Positions 45,124 to 54,498 of a stretch of DNA of 64,000 nucleotides are shown here, in pieces. The position numbers were made by a program, and so were the translations under genes. The stretch's first letter is position 1; each line of letters opens with the position of its first letter. Origin of the DNA: Leptospira vanthielii serovar Holland str. Waz Holland = ATCC 700522 (GTDB lineage Bacteria > Spirochaetota > Leptospiria > Leptospirales > Leptospiraceae). The stretch covers positions 22,336 to 86,335 of the forward strand of contig NZ_AOGY02000028.1 of NCBI RefSeq assembly GCF_000332455.1, in the 5' to 3' direction. The notes below the pieces were generated by a model. The model was not told the DNA's origin, ran no database searches, and was given only the letters and a program-made list of their open reading frames with translations.

Positions 45124-46047
45124 ATGGAATTTGATGACTACAGAAAACAACCACTTTTTTGGAATGGGATCGCCATGGTTATACTCACAGTTGCCATCCT
45201 CCCCCTCTTATTTCTAGATACAAGAACCCTTTTGGGAGTCAATGTCTGGATCAAACCCTTGAAATTTTCCCTCTCCGTGGGAGTGTATTCACTAACCACC
45301 ATTTGGGTTTTGGTTCGATTTTTAAAAGATTGGAAATACCAAAAACAAATCCAGGTGGCCTTAACCATTACCTCTCTCATTGAAATTGTCCTTATCACCT
45401 TACAAGCATATAGCGGAGAGTTGAGTCATTTCAATGTGACAACCACTTGGAATCAAATTGTATATTCAGTTATGGGCACAAGTATCTCATTATTTTGGTT
45501 GTTCCACCTTTGGATTGTTTACCGAATCTTTAAAAAGGAGTCAATTTCTCCAACTGTAAGAGAAAGTTTAGTCTGGGGACTTACCATTGCCGGCTTTGGA
45601 ATGATCATTGGATTTTTTATGACATCCCCTCGTCCAGAACAATTAGAGGCAATGAAACTGGGAATCTTTCAAACTAGCGGTTCGCACCAATTTGGCAGCG
45701 GAGATCCTGGAACTGGATTATTTTTCTTTGGTTGGAGTACGAAAATCGGTGATATGAGAGTTCCCCATTTTTTTGGAATGCATGTAATGCAAATCTTTGT
45801 ATTTCTTGCGGCTTATTTAATAAACAAAAGGGAATCTCTTCCCAACCAAAAACTAGTTCGTTCCATGGGAATTTTATTTTTACTGATGAACATAGTTATG
45901 GTAGTCCAAACCTTAAATGGAGAATCGGTTTTTAATCTGAATCCAATTTACACAAGTATTTATGGAGTTTCCCTACTTCTCAGTTTCCTTTGTTTTTTCA
46001 AATTAGTTTCACAACCCAAAAAAATTCATACGCAGGTACCAATATGA
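45124..46047 (+). CDS. Polytopic membrane protein upstream of the ABA4-like gene
   Basis: A 307-residue protein with seven to eight transmembrane helices. I start at the ATG 45124; the longer frame runs into the TetR gene. No ribosome site is seen, and if the TTGACA/TACACT promoter is right the leader is only a few bases. Distinct features are WIKPLKFSLSVGVYSL, HFNVTTTWNQIVYSVMGTSI and a loop GSHQFGSGDPGTGLFFFGWS. Family not recognised. Its stop overlaps the next start (ATGA), so the two membrane proteins may act together. Confidence 0.82.
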   Translation: MEFDDYRKQPLFWNGIAMVILTVAILPLLFLDTRTLLGVNVWIKPLKFSLSVGVYSLTTIWVLVRFLKDWKYQKQIQVALTITSLIEIVLITLQAYSGELSHFNVTTTWNQIVYSVMGTSISLFWLFHLWIVYRIFKKESISPTVRESLVWGLTIAGFGMIIGFFMTSPRPEQLEAMKLGIFQTSGSHQFGSGDPGTGLFFFGWSTKIGDMRVPHFFGMHVMQIFVFLAAYLINKRESLPNQKLVRSMGILFLLMNIVMVVQTLNGESVFNLNPIYTSIYGVSLLLSFLCFFKLVSQPKKIHTQVPI

Positions 46048-46481
46048 ACCCTTCCTTAATCTTTAAAATTGCCAATGGAATTACATTATTAGCATGGTTG
46101 GTATTGATTCTATCACCAAACCAACTGAAGGTGATTCGTAATCTTAGAGTGTTTGTCTCAGGTCTTGTTCTCGGTGGGGTTTATGTATTTGCAATTATCG
46201 TTGGGAATGGACAGGCCGAAGGGAACTTTTCCAGTTTGGAATCGGTTCGTTCACTATTTGCCAATGATTACTTTTTACTAGCGGGATGGATCCATTACCT
46301 TGCCTTTGATTTGTTTTTGGGAACTTGGGAAGTAGAGGACGGTATCAAAGAAGGAATCAACAGGTGGATTCTTGTTCCGGTTTTGGCCCTTACGTTTTAC
46401 TTCGGACCGGCGGGATGGCTCTTGTATTTGATTTTAAGATATGTTACAAAAACCATAGATAAAAAGGTTCAACCGATCTAA
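46044..46481 (+). CDS. ABA4-like (DUF4281) membrane protein
   Basis: A 145-residue protein with four transmembrane helices. The signature SVRSLFANDYFLLAGWIHYLAFDLFLGTWE and the FGPAGWLLYLILR ending match the ABA4-like family, known from plant neoxanthin synthesis and widespread in bacteria without a proven role. Translation is coupled to the upstream membrane protein gene. The last 4 bases overlap the convergent ankyrin gene. Confidence 0.88.
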   Translation: MNPSLIFKIANGITLLAWLVLILSPNQLKVIRNLRVFVSGLVLGGVYVFAIIVGNGQAEGNFSSLESVRSLFANDYFLLAGWIHYLAFDLFLGTWEVEDGIKEGINRWILVPVLALTFYFGPAGWLLYLILRYVTKTIDKKVQPI

Positions 46482-48118
46482 CCTCCGTAAACATCTAGGA
46501 GAGAAAGAACTCGTTGGCAGCGATTCTTTTTCTCTTCATCACCTTCTAATTCGGCAATTTCCAAATTTTCGAAGGCAAGATCCCTACCAGTTTTTTCATC
46601 TAAAGTTTTGGCATTGGATTTAGCACCAGATTCTAATAATAACGCAAGCACCGCTGAGTTTCCAAACTTACATGCTTCGTGTAGTGCCGTTATACCAGTA
46701 TTATCTGCTGTATGAATGTCGATACCTGCCTGAATTAATCTCTTTGCCATACTGGGTTCTCCAAAAACAGAACACCAATGTAAGGGAGTCATCCCATTTA
46801 CTGACTGAAGATTGACTTTGGCACCCTTTCGAATGAGCTCATCCATAAGCGTAGTTTTTTCTAACAAACGTAGTGTACTATCTTGGCAAAGTTTAAAGAT
46901 CGCCGTTTCTCCATTGGAATCCAATTGATTGGGATCCGCCCCTCGTTCCAAAAGTCGCATACAGGATTTGTACTTCGCACGAACAAAACATTCTTGTAAA
47001 AGTGAAAAACCTAAAGGATTTCGAATTGGATCATTGATTATATAATCAAGTGAACCCACTGTGCGAACAAAGGAATCCAGAAGATATACATCATCGGAAT
47101 CCAACCAATCCAAAGTTTTATCCTCATTTTTAGTGTTCAAACTAGAACCTAAATTAGTTTCATAACCTTCTGGAAATTTATGTTTGAGAAGTGGGATAAA
47201 CATTGGTTCCGATTCAGAATGACAGACTACATCATGAAAAAGTTGCCAATGTTTTTGATTGGGAACCACTTGATTGGAAAGAAGAAAAATTAATGTTTCA
47301 TTGAGTTTTTTTTGAGTAAGTTGAAATACAACCTGCACATTCCCTTCTTTGAAATGAACTTCAGAAATGGTAGATTGGTTTTCCGGCCAATGGTACATAA
47401 CAAGAGTTAATAGTTCTTCTTTGGTCTGATCATTTAGAAGAGAAAAATCTTCCTGTAACGCTAATATATTTCCAGACAATGTGTGAATCTTTGCAGATAA
47501 TTCATTTGGGATGAATTCGGGAAGTTTTTTATCCGAATCGCCATGTTCATCAAATTGGATTTTATAGATATGAGTGGCAGTAAAACTTCCGTGTAATAAG
47601 GTGTTCCACTGGTCTGCAATGGCTAAATACAATTTTCCTGACACTGAACTTTCATCTAACAAATCAATTGTAATGGATAGTCTTACCGCGGAAACATTAA
47701 CATTTTGATTGATGATGATTTTTAATATTGGGGAGGGTGATTCTGTTCTGATATCAAAAAGGAAGTTTTTTAACCGACTGAGTTCCGGTAGTCCTGTTAT
47801 AGAAATTCGTAAATCGTTTTCATTGCCCTCTTCGTCTTTTAAAAAAACAAGTTCCTCATTTGACCAGTCAGATATAAAATCCGTTGTATACCTTCCAAAA
47901 ATTTGACCTTGGAGTTTGTGTTCAGGAATTTGATCTTTAAAATGAATATCAAATAACACGAGTGAGTCGGAGGACGAAGCAACAAACTCTGTGCGGTAAT
48001 CAAATTGATTCCAAGAATAACATTTTTTGCAGCGATACTTCCCCTTTTTTCCTTCCAATTTGGAAGTTGAAATGGAGTGACCACTAAAACAATTAGAGCA
48101 GGATAAAATCGTTTTCAT
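46478..48118 (-). CDS. Zinc-ribbon and ankyrin-repeat protein
   Basis: A 546-residue cytoplasmic protein. The N-terminus is a zinc-ribbon-like knuckle (CSNCF near residue 7 and CKKC near 35). The long middle (about 50-330) looks alpha/beta and is partly PilZ-like in pattern, but I cannot assign it. The C-terminal third (about 360-535) has four to five ankyrin repeats (MTPLHWCSVFGEPSMAKRLIQ, GITALHEACKFGNSAVLALLL). This combination is unusual. No partner genes are adjacent, and it is convergent with the ABA4-like gene. Confidence 0.83.
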   Translation of the reverse strand: MKTILSCSNCFSGHSISTSKLEGKKGKYRCKKCYSWNQFDYRTEFVASSSDSLVLFDIHFKDQIPEHKLQGQIFGRYTTDFISDWSNEELVFLKDEEGNENDLRISITGLPELSRLKNFLFDIRTESPSPILKIIINQNVNVSAVRLSITIDLLDESSVSGKLYLAIADQWNTLLHGSFTATHIYKIQFDEHGDSDKKLPEFIPNELSAKIHTLSGNILALQEDFSLLNDQTKEELLTLVMYHWPENQSTISEVHFKEGNVQVVFQLTQKKLNETLIFLLSNQVVPNQKHWQLFHDVVCHSESEPMFIPLLKHKFPEGYETNLGSSLNTKNEDKTLDWLDSDDVYLLDSFVRTVGSLDYIINDPIRNPLGFSLLQECFVRAKYKSCMRLLERGADPNQLDSNGETAIFKLCQDSTLRLLEKTTLMDELIRKGAKVNLQSVNGMTPLHWCSVFGEPSMAKRLIQAGIDIHTADNTGITALHEACKFGNSAVLALLLESGAKSNAKTLDEKTGRDLAFENLEIAELEGDEEKKNRCQRVLSLLDVYGG

Positions 48119-48204
48119 ATTTCGCTTGTTCCGATATATAAAACAGGAGAGTTTTGACGGATCAATCTAAAATTAAAATCTTCTAACCATTCAGGTAGGA
48201 TTTC

Positions 48205-49032
48205 ATGAAACAAAACCAATATTTGGTCATCGGAGGATCGGGAGAAGCAGGCCAAAGCGCCATTACCTGCCTAAAAGAGAAGGATCCAACTGCCTATATC
48301 ATAACATCAACTACAACAAACGAACCTGTGTCGAATGCGGACCTTACACTTTTCAGTAAAAAGGCTGAACCTGGGCTTGCCGATAAGATTCTAGCAGATC
48401 TTAAAATTCACAATATTTCTCCGAATTTTAAAGCCATCATTTACACTCCCGCCCTTGGGGAAGTGGGGTTCCCTATCGCAGAAAGTACACCCGAACAAAT
48501 CAAAGATACAATGGCAATTTGTTTGGATCCCCTTTTGGAACTGGAACAAACATTGAAACCAGAACTTACGGTCGCCTATTCAGCGTTTTATTGGCTTAGT
48601 CATACTCTGTCTTTCTACGGGTCCATGGGAGTGGCTAAATACAAGGCAGATCTTTGGGCCTTGGAGAATCCCCAAAAAAGAAAAATAATCAGAGCAGGAA
48701 CTTTTTTCTCTAAAAGTGTAAGGGGAATTTCTATTGTCCTTCAACGTACAATGAAAAAGACAAACAATCCTGATCTACTAACATTAAAAAGGCGATATGA
48801 GGACTCCGGTCAAAAGTTTATGGATTTTTTTCTATCCTATGCCTGGGAACATGAAAAAGAAGCCTTCCAATCCCAATTTGAAACACCTTACCGTCCCACA
48901 GTGCGTAAAGACTTAAGCCGCGGATTACAATTAGCTTTAGAGTCGAATGCACCCATAGTCACAGTACTCGGAGACTGGTCCTTTGAAGAAACCGAACTTC
49001 CCAAAGTCCCCGATTGGTTTAAACAATTCTAG
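48205..49032 (+). CDS. Rossmann-fold NAD(P)-binding protein, SDR-like
   Basis: A 275-residue protein. The nucleotide-binding loop is GGSGEAG near residues 9-15. YGSMGVAKYKADLWA near 138-152 recalls the YxxxK active site of short-chain dehydrogenases, and AYSAFYW may supply a serine. Substrate unknown. AGGTAGGA lies upstream of the ATG. The zinc dehydrogenase gene follows 57 bases later on the same strand and the two may serve one oxidoreductive pathway. Confidence 0.78.
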   Translation: MKQNQYLVIGGSGEAGQSAITCLKEKDPTAYIITSTTTNEPVSNADLTLFSKKAEPGLADKILADLKIHNISPNFKAIIYTPALGEVGFPIAESTPEQIKDTMAICLDPLLELEQTLKPELTVAYSAFYWLSHTLSFYGSMGVAKYKADLWALENPQKRKIIRAGTFFSKSVRGISIVLQRTMKKTNNPDLLTLKRRYEDSGQKFMDFFLSYAWEHEKEAFQSQFETPYRPTVRKDLSRGLQLALESNAPIVTVLGDWSFEETELPKVPDWFKQF

Positions 49033-49089
49033 TTGTTTTATTTTTTGAGATAATGAGAGATAGACCAATCGGTATACGGAGGTTCAGGT

Positions 49090-50112
49090 ATGCGTCGACT
49101 TATGTTTCGTAAAAAAGGAATTTTAGAATGGGAGGAGATGGAACCACTCGCAATCACAGGCGAAAACCAAGTGATCGTTGAACCCATCACCATTGCACGT
49201 TGTGATTTGGATCTACCAATCCTTCGCGGAGAAACTTTATTCCGCGCACCCTTCCCCGTAGGACACGAGTTTGTTGGTAAAATCAAATCCGTTTCAGAGG
49301 ATTTGGCAAATGTATATTCGGTAGGAACGACCGTTGCCGTTCCCTTTCAAATTTCTTGTGGATCTTGTCCTGCTTGTTTGAACCATCATGCTAATTCCTG
49401 CGAGTCAGTTCCTTATACATCGGGGTACGGAATGCCACCAGGAGCAAACTCTTTTGGAGGAGCCATAGCTGATGAAATCAAAATTCCATTCGCCAAACAA
49501 ATGCTATTTGAAGTGGATAAAAAAATTGATCCCGTCGGCATTGCCAGTTTCAGCGATAATATCTCCGAAGTTTGGAAACTCGCAGGAAGGTTTTTAGTGC
49601 AAAAAAAAGATCCGAAGGTTCTCGTTGTGGGCGGCCATGCGGGAAGTATTGGACTCTATACAGCTTTATTTCTCCACCAAACAAAAAAAGCCGAAGTGTT
49701 GTATGTCGATACGGATACAACAAAAATCCAATTAGCGGAATCTTTAGGAATCCCAGTAGAACATTTTAACATCTTTCCTAAACCAACTAAAAAATATGAT
49801 TTGGTATGTGATGCTTCGGCTAATAAACAAGGTTGGGATTTTGCTGTTCGTTCCCTTGGCAGAAATGCTATTTTTAGTTCTGCTTCTATCTTTTGGACCA
49901 ATCAATGGGAAATACCTTATTTAGAAATGTACAACCAAGGTGTGGAAATCCATTTGGGGCGTGTGGAATCTAAAGATTCCATGGAAGCACTCTATCCTTA
50001 CATTCAATCAGGAACCTTTACACCGGGAAAAATTGTGACAAGAACAGCTAACTTTAAAGATGCGAAAGAAGCCTGGTTAGAGGAATCCATCAAGTTGGTG
50101 ATTACCAAATGA
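49090..50112 (+). CDS. Zinc-dependent medium-chain alcohol dehydrogenase
   Basis: A 340-residue MDR-family dehydrogenase. Catalytic zinc ligands are Cys38 (ARCDLD) and His59-Glu60 (VGHEF). Structural zinc cysteines are 90, 93, 96 and 104 (CGSCPAC...C). The NAD(P)-binding segment is VLVVGGHAGSIGLY, which departs from the usual GxGxxG (GGHAGS). GGAGG precedes the ATG. The stop overlaps the start of the DUF4846 gene by 4 bases. Substrate unknown. Confidence 0.9.
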   Translation: MRRLMFRKKGILEWEEMEPLAITGENQVIVEPITIARCDLDLPILRGETLFRAPFPVGHEFVGKIKSVSEDLANVYSVGTTVAVPFQISCGSCPACLNHHANSCESVPYTSGYGMPPGANSFGGAIADEIKIPFAKQMLFEVDKKIDPVGIASFSDNISEVWKLAGRFLVQKKDPKVLVVGGHAGSIGLYTALFLHQTKKAEVLYVDTDTTKIQLAESLGIPVEHFNIFPKPTKKYDLVCDASANKQGWDFAVRSLGRNAIFSSASIFWTNQWEIPYLEMYNQGVEIHLGRVESKDSMEALYPYIQSGTFTPGKIVTRTANFKDAKEAWLEESIKLVITK

Positions 50113-50954
50113 AATCGAGGAAATCCCGATTTAGAACTTTTTCTGGTTCATTGGACCGGTTCTACTTTTTTCTGATTGGGATGGTTCTTACCATCCTTTC
50201 TCTATGTTTCCAAAACTTATATGCAGATTCCATTACAGAGCGTTTTACACCGCCAATGGGATTCCAACGAATCAACTTTCCTAATGATAGTTTTGCGACT
50301 TATTTAAAAAACTTCCCATTAAAACCGGAAGGAAGTTCAGTTTCTCTCTACGATGGAAAAATCAAAACAAACCAAGTCCATGCCGCCGTTTTAGACTTTC
50401 CCCTCCTGAAAGAAGATTTGATTCAATGTGCGGATGCTGTGATGAAACTCCGGGCTGAATATTATTATTCACGAAAACAATACGACAATATCCATTTTAA
50501 AATTAGCAACGGAATGGAGGTGGCGTTTTCTCGGTTTGCCAAAGGAGAAAGGGTCCAAGTCAATGGAAACAAATCCCAATGGAAAAAAGGTAAATTCAAA
50601 CAAGGAACGGGACGCAATGTATTCGAAGAATATTTGCGATTTATTTATAGTTATGCAGGAACTATTTCTTTAAAATCTGAGTTAAAGAAAAAATCCATCC
50701 AAAACTTAACTCCTGGGGATGTATGGATCGAAGCAGGTTCACCAGGCCACGTGGTTTTGGTGATGGACCAAGTAACAGGAAAAGGTGGACAAACTTTATT
50801 TCTTTTGGCACAAAGTTATATGCCTTCCCAAGAAATGCATATCCTAAAGTCTAAAAGTCAATACTCTCCATGGTTTGAAGTTCCCGAGAACCAAACCTTT
50901 CCAACTCCCGAATGGGAATTTCCTACAAAAGAATTTTATGGATTTGTAAAATGA
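50109..50954 (+). CDS. Secreted DUF4846 protein
   Basis: A 281-residue exported protein with an uncleaved or long signal helix (about 18-40). The DUF4846 core is visible: PPMGFQRINFPNDSFATYLKNFPLK, LRAEYYYSRKQYDNIHFKISNG, and PGDVWIEAGSPGHVVLVMD. The PGH..LV segment is shared with NlpC/P60- or transglutaminase-like folds, but the catalytic activity of DUF4846 is not established. It is coupled to the dehydrogenase gene by an ATGA overlap, and its stop overlaps a 22-codon frame. Confidence 0.85.
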   Translation: MKSRKSRFRTFSGSLDRFYFFLIGMVLTILSLCFQNLYADSITERFTPPMGFQRINFPNDSFATYLKNFPLKPEGSSVSLYDGKIKTNQVHAAVLDFPLLKEDLIQCADAVMKLRAEYYYSRKQYDNIHFKISNGMEVAFSRFAKGERVQVNGNKSQWKKGKFKQGTGRNVFEEYLRFIYSYAGTISLKSELKKKSIQNLTPGDVWIEAGSPGHVVLVMDQVTGKGGQTLFLLAQSYMPSQEMHILKSKSQYSPWFEVPENQTFPTPEWEFPTKEFYGFVK

Positions 50955-51019
50955 AGTATTGGTTACTATGTTTACTGGTGTTTAATGCCTTGGTTTTTAT
51001 CAATGAATCAAATAAATAA
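50951..51019 (+). CDS. Possible 22-residue hydrophobic micro-ORF
   Basis: The ATG overlaps the stop of the DUF4846 gene (ATGA). The frame encodes MKYWLLCLLVFNALVFINE.. and then stops, overlapping the start of the LOG gene. It looks like a bare signal peptide or single helix. It may be a real micropeptide, a coupling leader, or the remnant of a decayed exported protein. No independent support. Confidence 0.25.
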   Translation: MKYWLLCLLVFNALVFINESNK

Positions 51020-51593
51020 TATTGCCGTATACTGTGGATCTTCAGCTGGACTTGATCCTTATTACATGAACGCAGCTTTCGAGTTAGGTGAATATTTAGG
51101 ATCCCACCAAATTGGTTTGGTTTATGGCGGAGCCAGTGTTGGTCTAATGGGAGCTGTAGCCAACGGATGTTTGTCAAAAAATGGATCGGTTATAGGTGTT
51201 TTGCCAAAATTTTTAAAAAAGAAAGAAATCGAACATTCTGGACTTGGCCAACTCATCCTCGTGGAAAGTATGCATGAAAGAAAACTAAAAATGTTCGATT
51301 TGTCCGATGCCTTTGTTGTTTTGCCTGGAGGACTCGGAACCATGGAAGAATTTTTTGAAATTATCACATGGTCTCAGTTAGGTTTACACCACAAACCCAT
51401 CATTATCATTAATTGGCTTGGATTTTACAATCCCCTCCTAACACTAATGCAAAATATGGTGGAGTCGGGATTTTTGAAAAAAGAAAATGCTGCGCTCGTA
51501 CAAGTTTTAGAAACCTCAAAGGATCTACTACAAACCATCCAAAACTATTCACCGTCTAAGATGGAGAAATGGTTGTCGGAAGAAAATGTGTAA
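51003..51593 (+). CDS. LOG-family (TIGR00730) nucleotide phosphoribohydrolase
   Basis: About 196 residues from the ATG at MNQINN; a start 18 bases earlier adds an odd leader. The family signature is complete: IAVYCGSSAGLDP, GLVYGGASVGLMGAVA, and PGGLGTMEEFFEIITWSQLG (the PGGxGTxxE motif). LOG proteins remove ribose phosphate from nucleotide monophosphates; in plants and some bacteria this releases cytokinins, otherwise it serves purine turnover. Confidence 0.92.
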   Translation: MNQINNIAVYCGSSAGLDPYYMNAAFELGEYLGSHQIGLVYGGASVGLMGAVANGCLSKNGSVIGVLPKFLKKKEIEHSGLGQLILVESMHERKLKMFDLSDAFVVLPGGLGTMEEFFEIITWSQLGLHHKPIIIINWLGFYNPLLTLMQNMVESGFLKKENAALVQVLETSKDLLQTIQNYSPSKMEKWLSEENV

Positions 51594-51608
51594 AGTTCTA
51601 TTACTGAA

Positions 51609-52418
51609 ATGAAATCTTCTATGCGAAATCGGTTTTATATCCTTTCACTTTTCCTTGTGGTTGGATTTATTTTTGCAAACTTGGGAGTTGTGAGAGCCGA
51701 CCCAAGACACGGTGGGTATGACCAGAGACAAGGAAATCATGACACCCGTCTCACTCCACTACGCCAACTCTCTCCCGAAGCCAACCGAATCCTCAATGCC
51801 CCTCCACCAGTAACCCACCAGGTCACTGCTTTCGAAAGTCATATCACAGACAAAACTGCCTATCCTTACATTCAAACAACTATAAATTTTGTCAAAGGCC
51901 ATCTATCCTTTAAGGCTTTTCTATCTGATGGTCAAGAAATTTCCTATTCCACTCGCGGGGAACATATCTGGCATTCGCAGTGTTATGGTGACCTTTGTGT
52001 TTTGATCACACAAAAAAATTTGTTAGGTGTTAGTAACTCAAGTTCAGAATGGGAAAAAGGACATCATTTTGGAGAAGAACATTATAGAGTGGCAATGGGT
52101 CATAGAGCAGCCTTAGTTGCAAGCGACAGAAAACTATATCTTTTTAATAGTTATACGAATCATTGGGAAACCATCAGTTTAGAACAAGAAACCATCCGAT
52201 CCTTTGCCAACTTATACGACAAAGTTGCCATCACCACAACTCGCAGAATGCTTGTGATTGATCTCCCATCAGAAACTCAATTCGAAGAGAACTTACTCCT
52301 TCGAGTTATCCATCAATTTGAGATGCGAGATGGTTTTATCAATTTTTATGCCGGGGATAAACTTTGGATGTTTCGCCACCAAACAGAAAACTTCGAAGAG
52401 GTGGATTTGACGGATTAG
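51609..52418 (+). CDS. Secreted hypothetical protein
   Basis: A 269-residue protein with a signal peptide (RFYILSLFLVVGFIFANLGVVRA). The mature N-terminus is polar (DPRHGGYDQRQGNHD), and the rest is beta-rich with regularly spaced strands (VLITQKNLLGV, AALVASDRKLYLFNS, VAITTTRRMLVIDL, FINFYAGDKLWMF). This resembles a propeller-like arrangement of about six short strands units, but no family is recognised. It follows the LOG gene by 15 bases. Confidence 0.75.
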   Translation: MKSSMRNRFYILSLFLVVGFIFANLGVVRADPRHGGYDQRQGNHDTRLTPLRQLSPEANRILNAPPPVTHQVTAFESHITDKTAYPYIQTTINFVKGHLSFKAFLSDGQEISYSTRGEHIWHSQCYGDLCVLITQKNLLGVSNSSSEWEKGHHFGEEHYRVAMGHRAALVASDRKLYLFNSYTNHWETISLEQETIRSFANLYDKVAITTTRRMLVIDLPSETQFEENLLLRVIHQFEMRDGFINFYAGDKLWMFRHQTENFEEVDLTD

Positions 52419-52469
52419 GTTTACTGAACCGAGAATGAAAATGATTACCTGGAATTCAATCTAAAGATT

Positions 52470-53132
52470 ATGCAAAAGTTGATAATCATCATCCTCTTCT
52501 CATTCAATGCTTGTGCCTTAACTCTGATTTCTCCAGGCCTTAATTCCAATTATAGATTAGATAATATAACAAATATAAAATTTGAAGAAGCCGCTTTTTA
52601 CGGCTCCAAACATTATAATCTTTCTGCTTTTTTTATAGAATATGAAAACTTAAATCTCATCATCAATGACATAAACAACACCACATTCAATAAAGATGAA
52701 AAGATGGCGATCAAAGACTTTGATCAAAACAAGATTCACCTCATGGTCGAACTCTGCTATGATAAAGAAAAAGAGATCAACATTTTTGAAGATTTCGAAA
52801 AACATTACTTCCAGTTAAACAATCACTCATACGAATCAAAAATTTCCTACTTTTACCCTTATTCCTTTTACAAAAGAGGAAGTAGAATTTCCAAAAAATA
52901 TCCATTCTATATGAATGATGATTATCCTTATAATAAATTTATCCTAAAAACAGGAACTGACTTTCTGATGTGCATTAGAACCATTTTGGTGTTTGAGAAG
53001 GAAAATCAAATCAATGGTAAAAATGAATTTGAGATCTTAACACCAAGAAATACGCATATATTTTTTAGTTATGAATACAACCATCAATTTGTATTTTACA
53101 AAGGTGAAAGGATGGATTTTTCAGCTAAATGA
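52470..53132 (+). CDS. Lipoprotein in an AT-rich patch
   Basis: A 220-residue lipoprotein (signal ending FNAC, Cys15). The mature part is rich in Asn, Lys, Tyr and Phe (SYFYPYSFYKRG, FILKTGTDFLMCIRTILVF). Base composition is more AT-rich than the flanking housekeeping genes. Family not recognised. Its stop overlaps the start of small spurious frames only; downstream lies a broken gene on the other strand. Confidence 0.72.
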   Translation: MQKLIIIILFSFNACALTLISPGLNSNYRLDNITNIKFEEAAFYGSKHYNLSAFFIEYENLNLIINDINNTTFNKDEKMAIKDFDQNKIHLMVELCYDKEKEINIFEDFEKHYFQLNNHSYESKISYFYPYSFYKRGSRISKKYPFYMNDDYPYNKFILKTGTDFLMCIRTILVFEKENQINGKNEFEILTPRNTHIFFSYEYNHQFVFYKGERMDFSAK

Positions 53133-53211
53133 TGGGATGCTGCACATCGTTCAAAATTTGTAAAACAACAACTATCTCTTCCTACGATTTGATTATGAAA
53201 GATCGAATTTC

Positions 53212-53460
53212 CTATGGGGAAGTTTTAGATAGTTCTGCAAAAGATGGGAAGGTGGATTCTCTGCCGCTTCCGTTGTCTTTTTTTTCATTCCAGAGAACTT
53301 CGAAAATGCAGTTTTTGAGTGCAAACATCCCACTTTGAAAAGATCCATACGGGGTTAGTGGAGTAAGTGGTACCAACTTTACCTGTTTCAAAAGGAATCG
53401 GTAAGTTTCTTCTAACTTATCTGAGTAGAGAAGTAAATGATCGATACTTGAATCTAACAT
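53212..53460 (-). pseudogene. Fragment of a glyoxalase-like (VOC) gene
   Basis: An 82-residue frame beginning LDSSIDHLLLYSDKLEETYRF and then PYGSFQSGMFAL..CIFEVLW. This resembles the first half of glyoxalase-like domain proteins (IDHL..., then G...L....E). A TAG ends it after about 80 residues, but a neighbouring frame stays open through 53096 without a stop, as expected after a frameshift. I read it as a truncated or frameshifted gene. The 53133-53535 stretch holds nothing else I can support. Confidence 0.4.
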
Positions 53461-53535
53461 ATCTTAATAAAACCATTTCAAAAAAACTTAGATTAAACTA
53501 TAAGAGTCTTGGGAATTGTAAAACGTAAATAGTCT

Positions 53536-54498
53536 TCAATCGTGAATCAATATTTTCTTAATTTGTTGTGGTAAAAAAATCAAAAAATTTTCTTCAGTGC
53601 AATCCACTTTATTCTTATATAACAAGGCAACCCTATAGTGATAAGTGCCAGAATTATTTATTTGGCCGGTTGCTGTTTTTTCTATTCCATTAGAATGAAT
53701 TTCCAATACAATAGGAGAAAAAGATTCGTTATTTGCAATTTGAACAACGTAATTCTGGAATTTTCCTGTAACAAATCTATTTAACTCACCTAAATCTTGA
53801 GTAATACCACAGTCAATTTCATTATCGTAAACTGATGGTTCAGTAACTCCATAATAATTTTTATAAGTCCATTGAAAGTTTATCAAGTCAGATTTTTGAA
53901 AAGAATCACCGTCTTTCGGAGTTAAAGATATTATTTGGTCATTCATATCGGCAAGTAACCAAAACATCGCGATTCTAGTAAAATCTGATTCTAAATTTCC
54001 AATAGCTGAAGTATTAATGAAAGCAAAACTTACTAAAACTGGAGATAAATATTTTAATAGGTTTAGTTTTTTTCCGCACTGCTTCTTTTTAAGTTTATAA
54101 AATATCAAGAGCATTGGAATGTAAACGATTAAGCAGTATATGTCTGTTTGGTCAGCTGTTCCTTTCGAAGGAATAAAAAACCATAGAATCTCTGTAATTA
54201 CATCATTTGTTTTTTGATTTAGGTTCAACAAAATGAACATAAGAGCTACAACAAACATACTAACGAATAAAATTATTGATTCTTCTACTTTATATTTTTT
54301 AAAATTACAAAAAGTTAAAACTATTGCTGACAGTAACAACGGAGTAACAAACAAACCAATAATATCGCTTATTTTTCCAGTTATTCCATTATGAAATATC
54401 GATTTGAAATATGAGTCGTTTAAAATCCAGATGATTATAGCTAAGAAAGAATACTTGGTTGAAAGAATTTTTATTGAGATATAATCAGAAATTTTCAT
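53536..54498 (-). CDS. Hypothetical membrane protein
   Basis: A 320-residue protein with about five transmembrane helices in the first 180 residues (WILNDSYFKSIF, LLLSAIVLTFC, LFVSMFVVALMFILL, IPMLLIFYKL, LSPVLVSFAFI). A non-membrane beta-rich C-terminal domain (about 195-315: SLTPKDGDSFQKSDLINFQW) looks like a fibronectin/Ig-type sandwich. GGGAG precedes the ATG. Notably AT-rich. Family not recognised. It overlaps the upstream small gene by one base and is therefore probably translated with it. Confidence 0.72.
   Translation of the reverse strand: MKISDYISIKILSTKYSFLAIIIWILNDSYFKSIFHNGITGKISDIIGLFVTPLLLSAIVLTFCNFKKYKVEESIILFVSMFVVALMFILLNLNQKTNDVITEILWFFIPSKGTADQTDIYCLIVYIPMLLIFYKLKKKQCGKKLNLLKYLSPVLVSFAFINTSAIGNLESDFTRIAMFWLLADMNDQIISLTPKDGDSFQKSDLINFQWTYKNYYGVTEPSVYDNEIDCGITQDLGELNRFVTGKFQNYVVQIANNESFSPIVLEIHSNGIEKTATGQINNSGTYHYRVALLYKNKVDCTEENFLIFLPQQIKKILIHD

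Noticed and set aside
53129..53338. 69-residue frame on the plus strand after the AT-rich lipoprotein
   Set aside because: Antisense to the VOC-like fragment, no ribosome site and no recognisable features.
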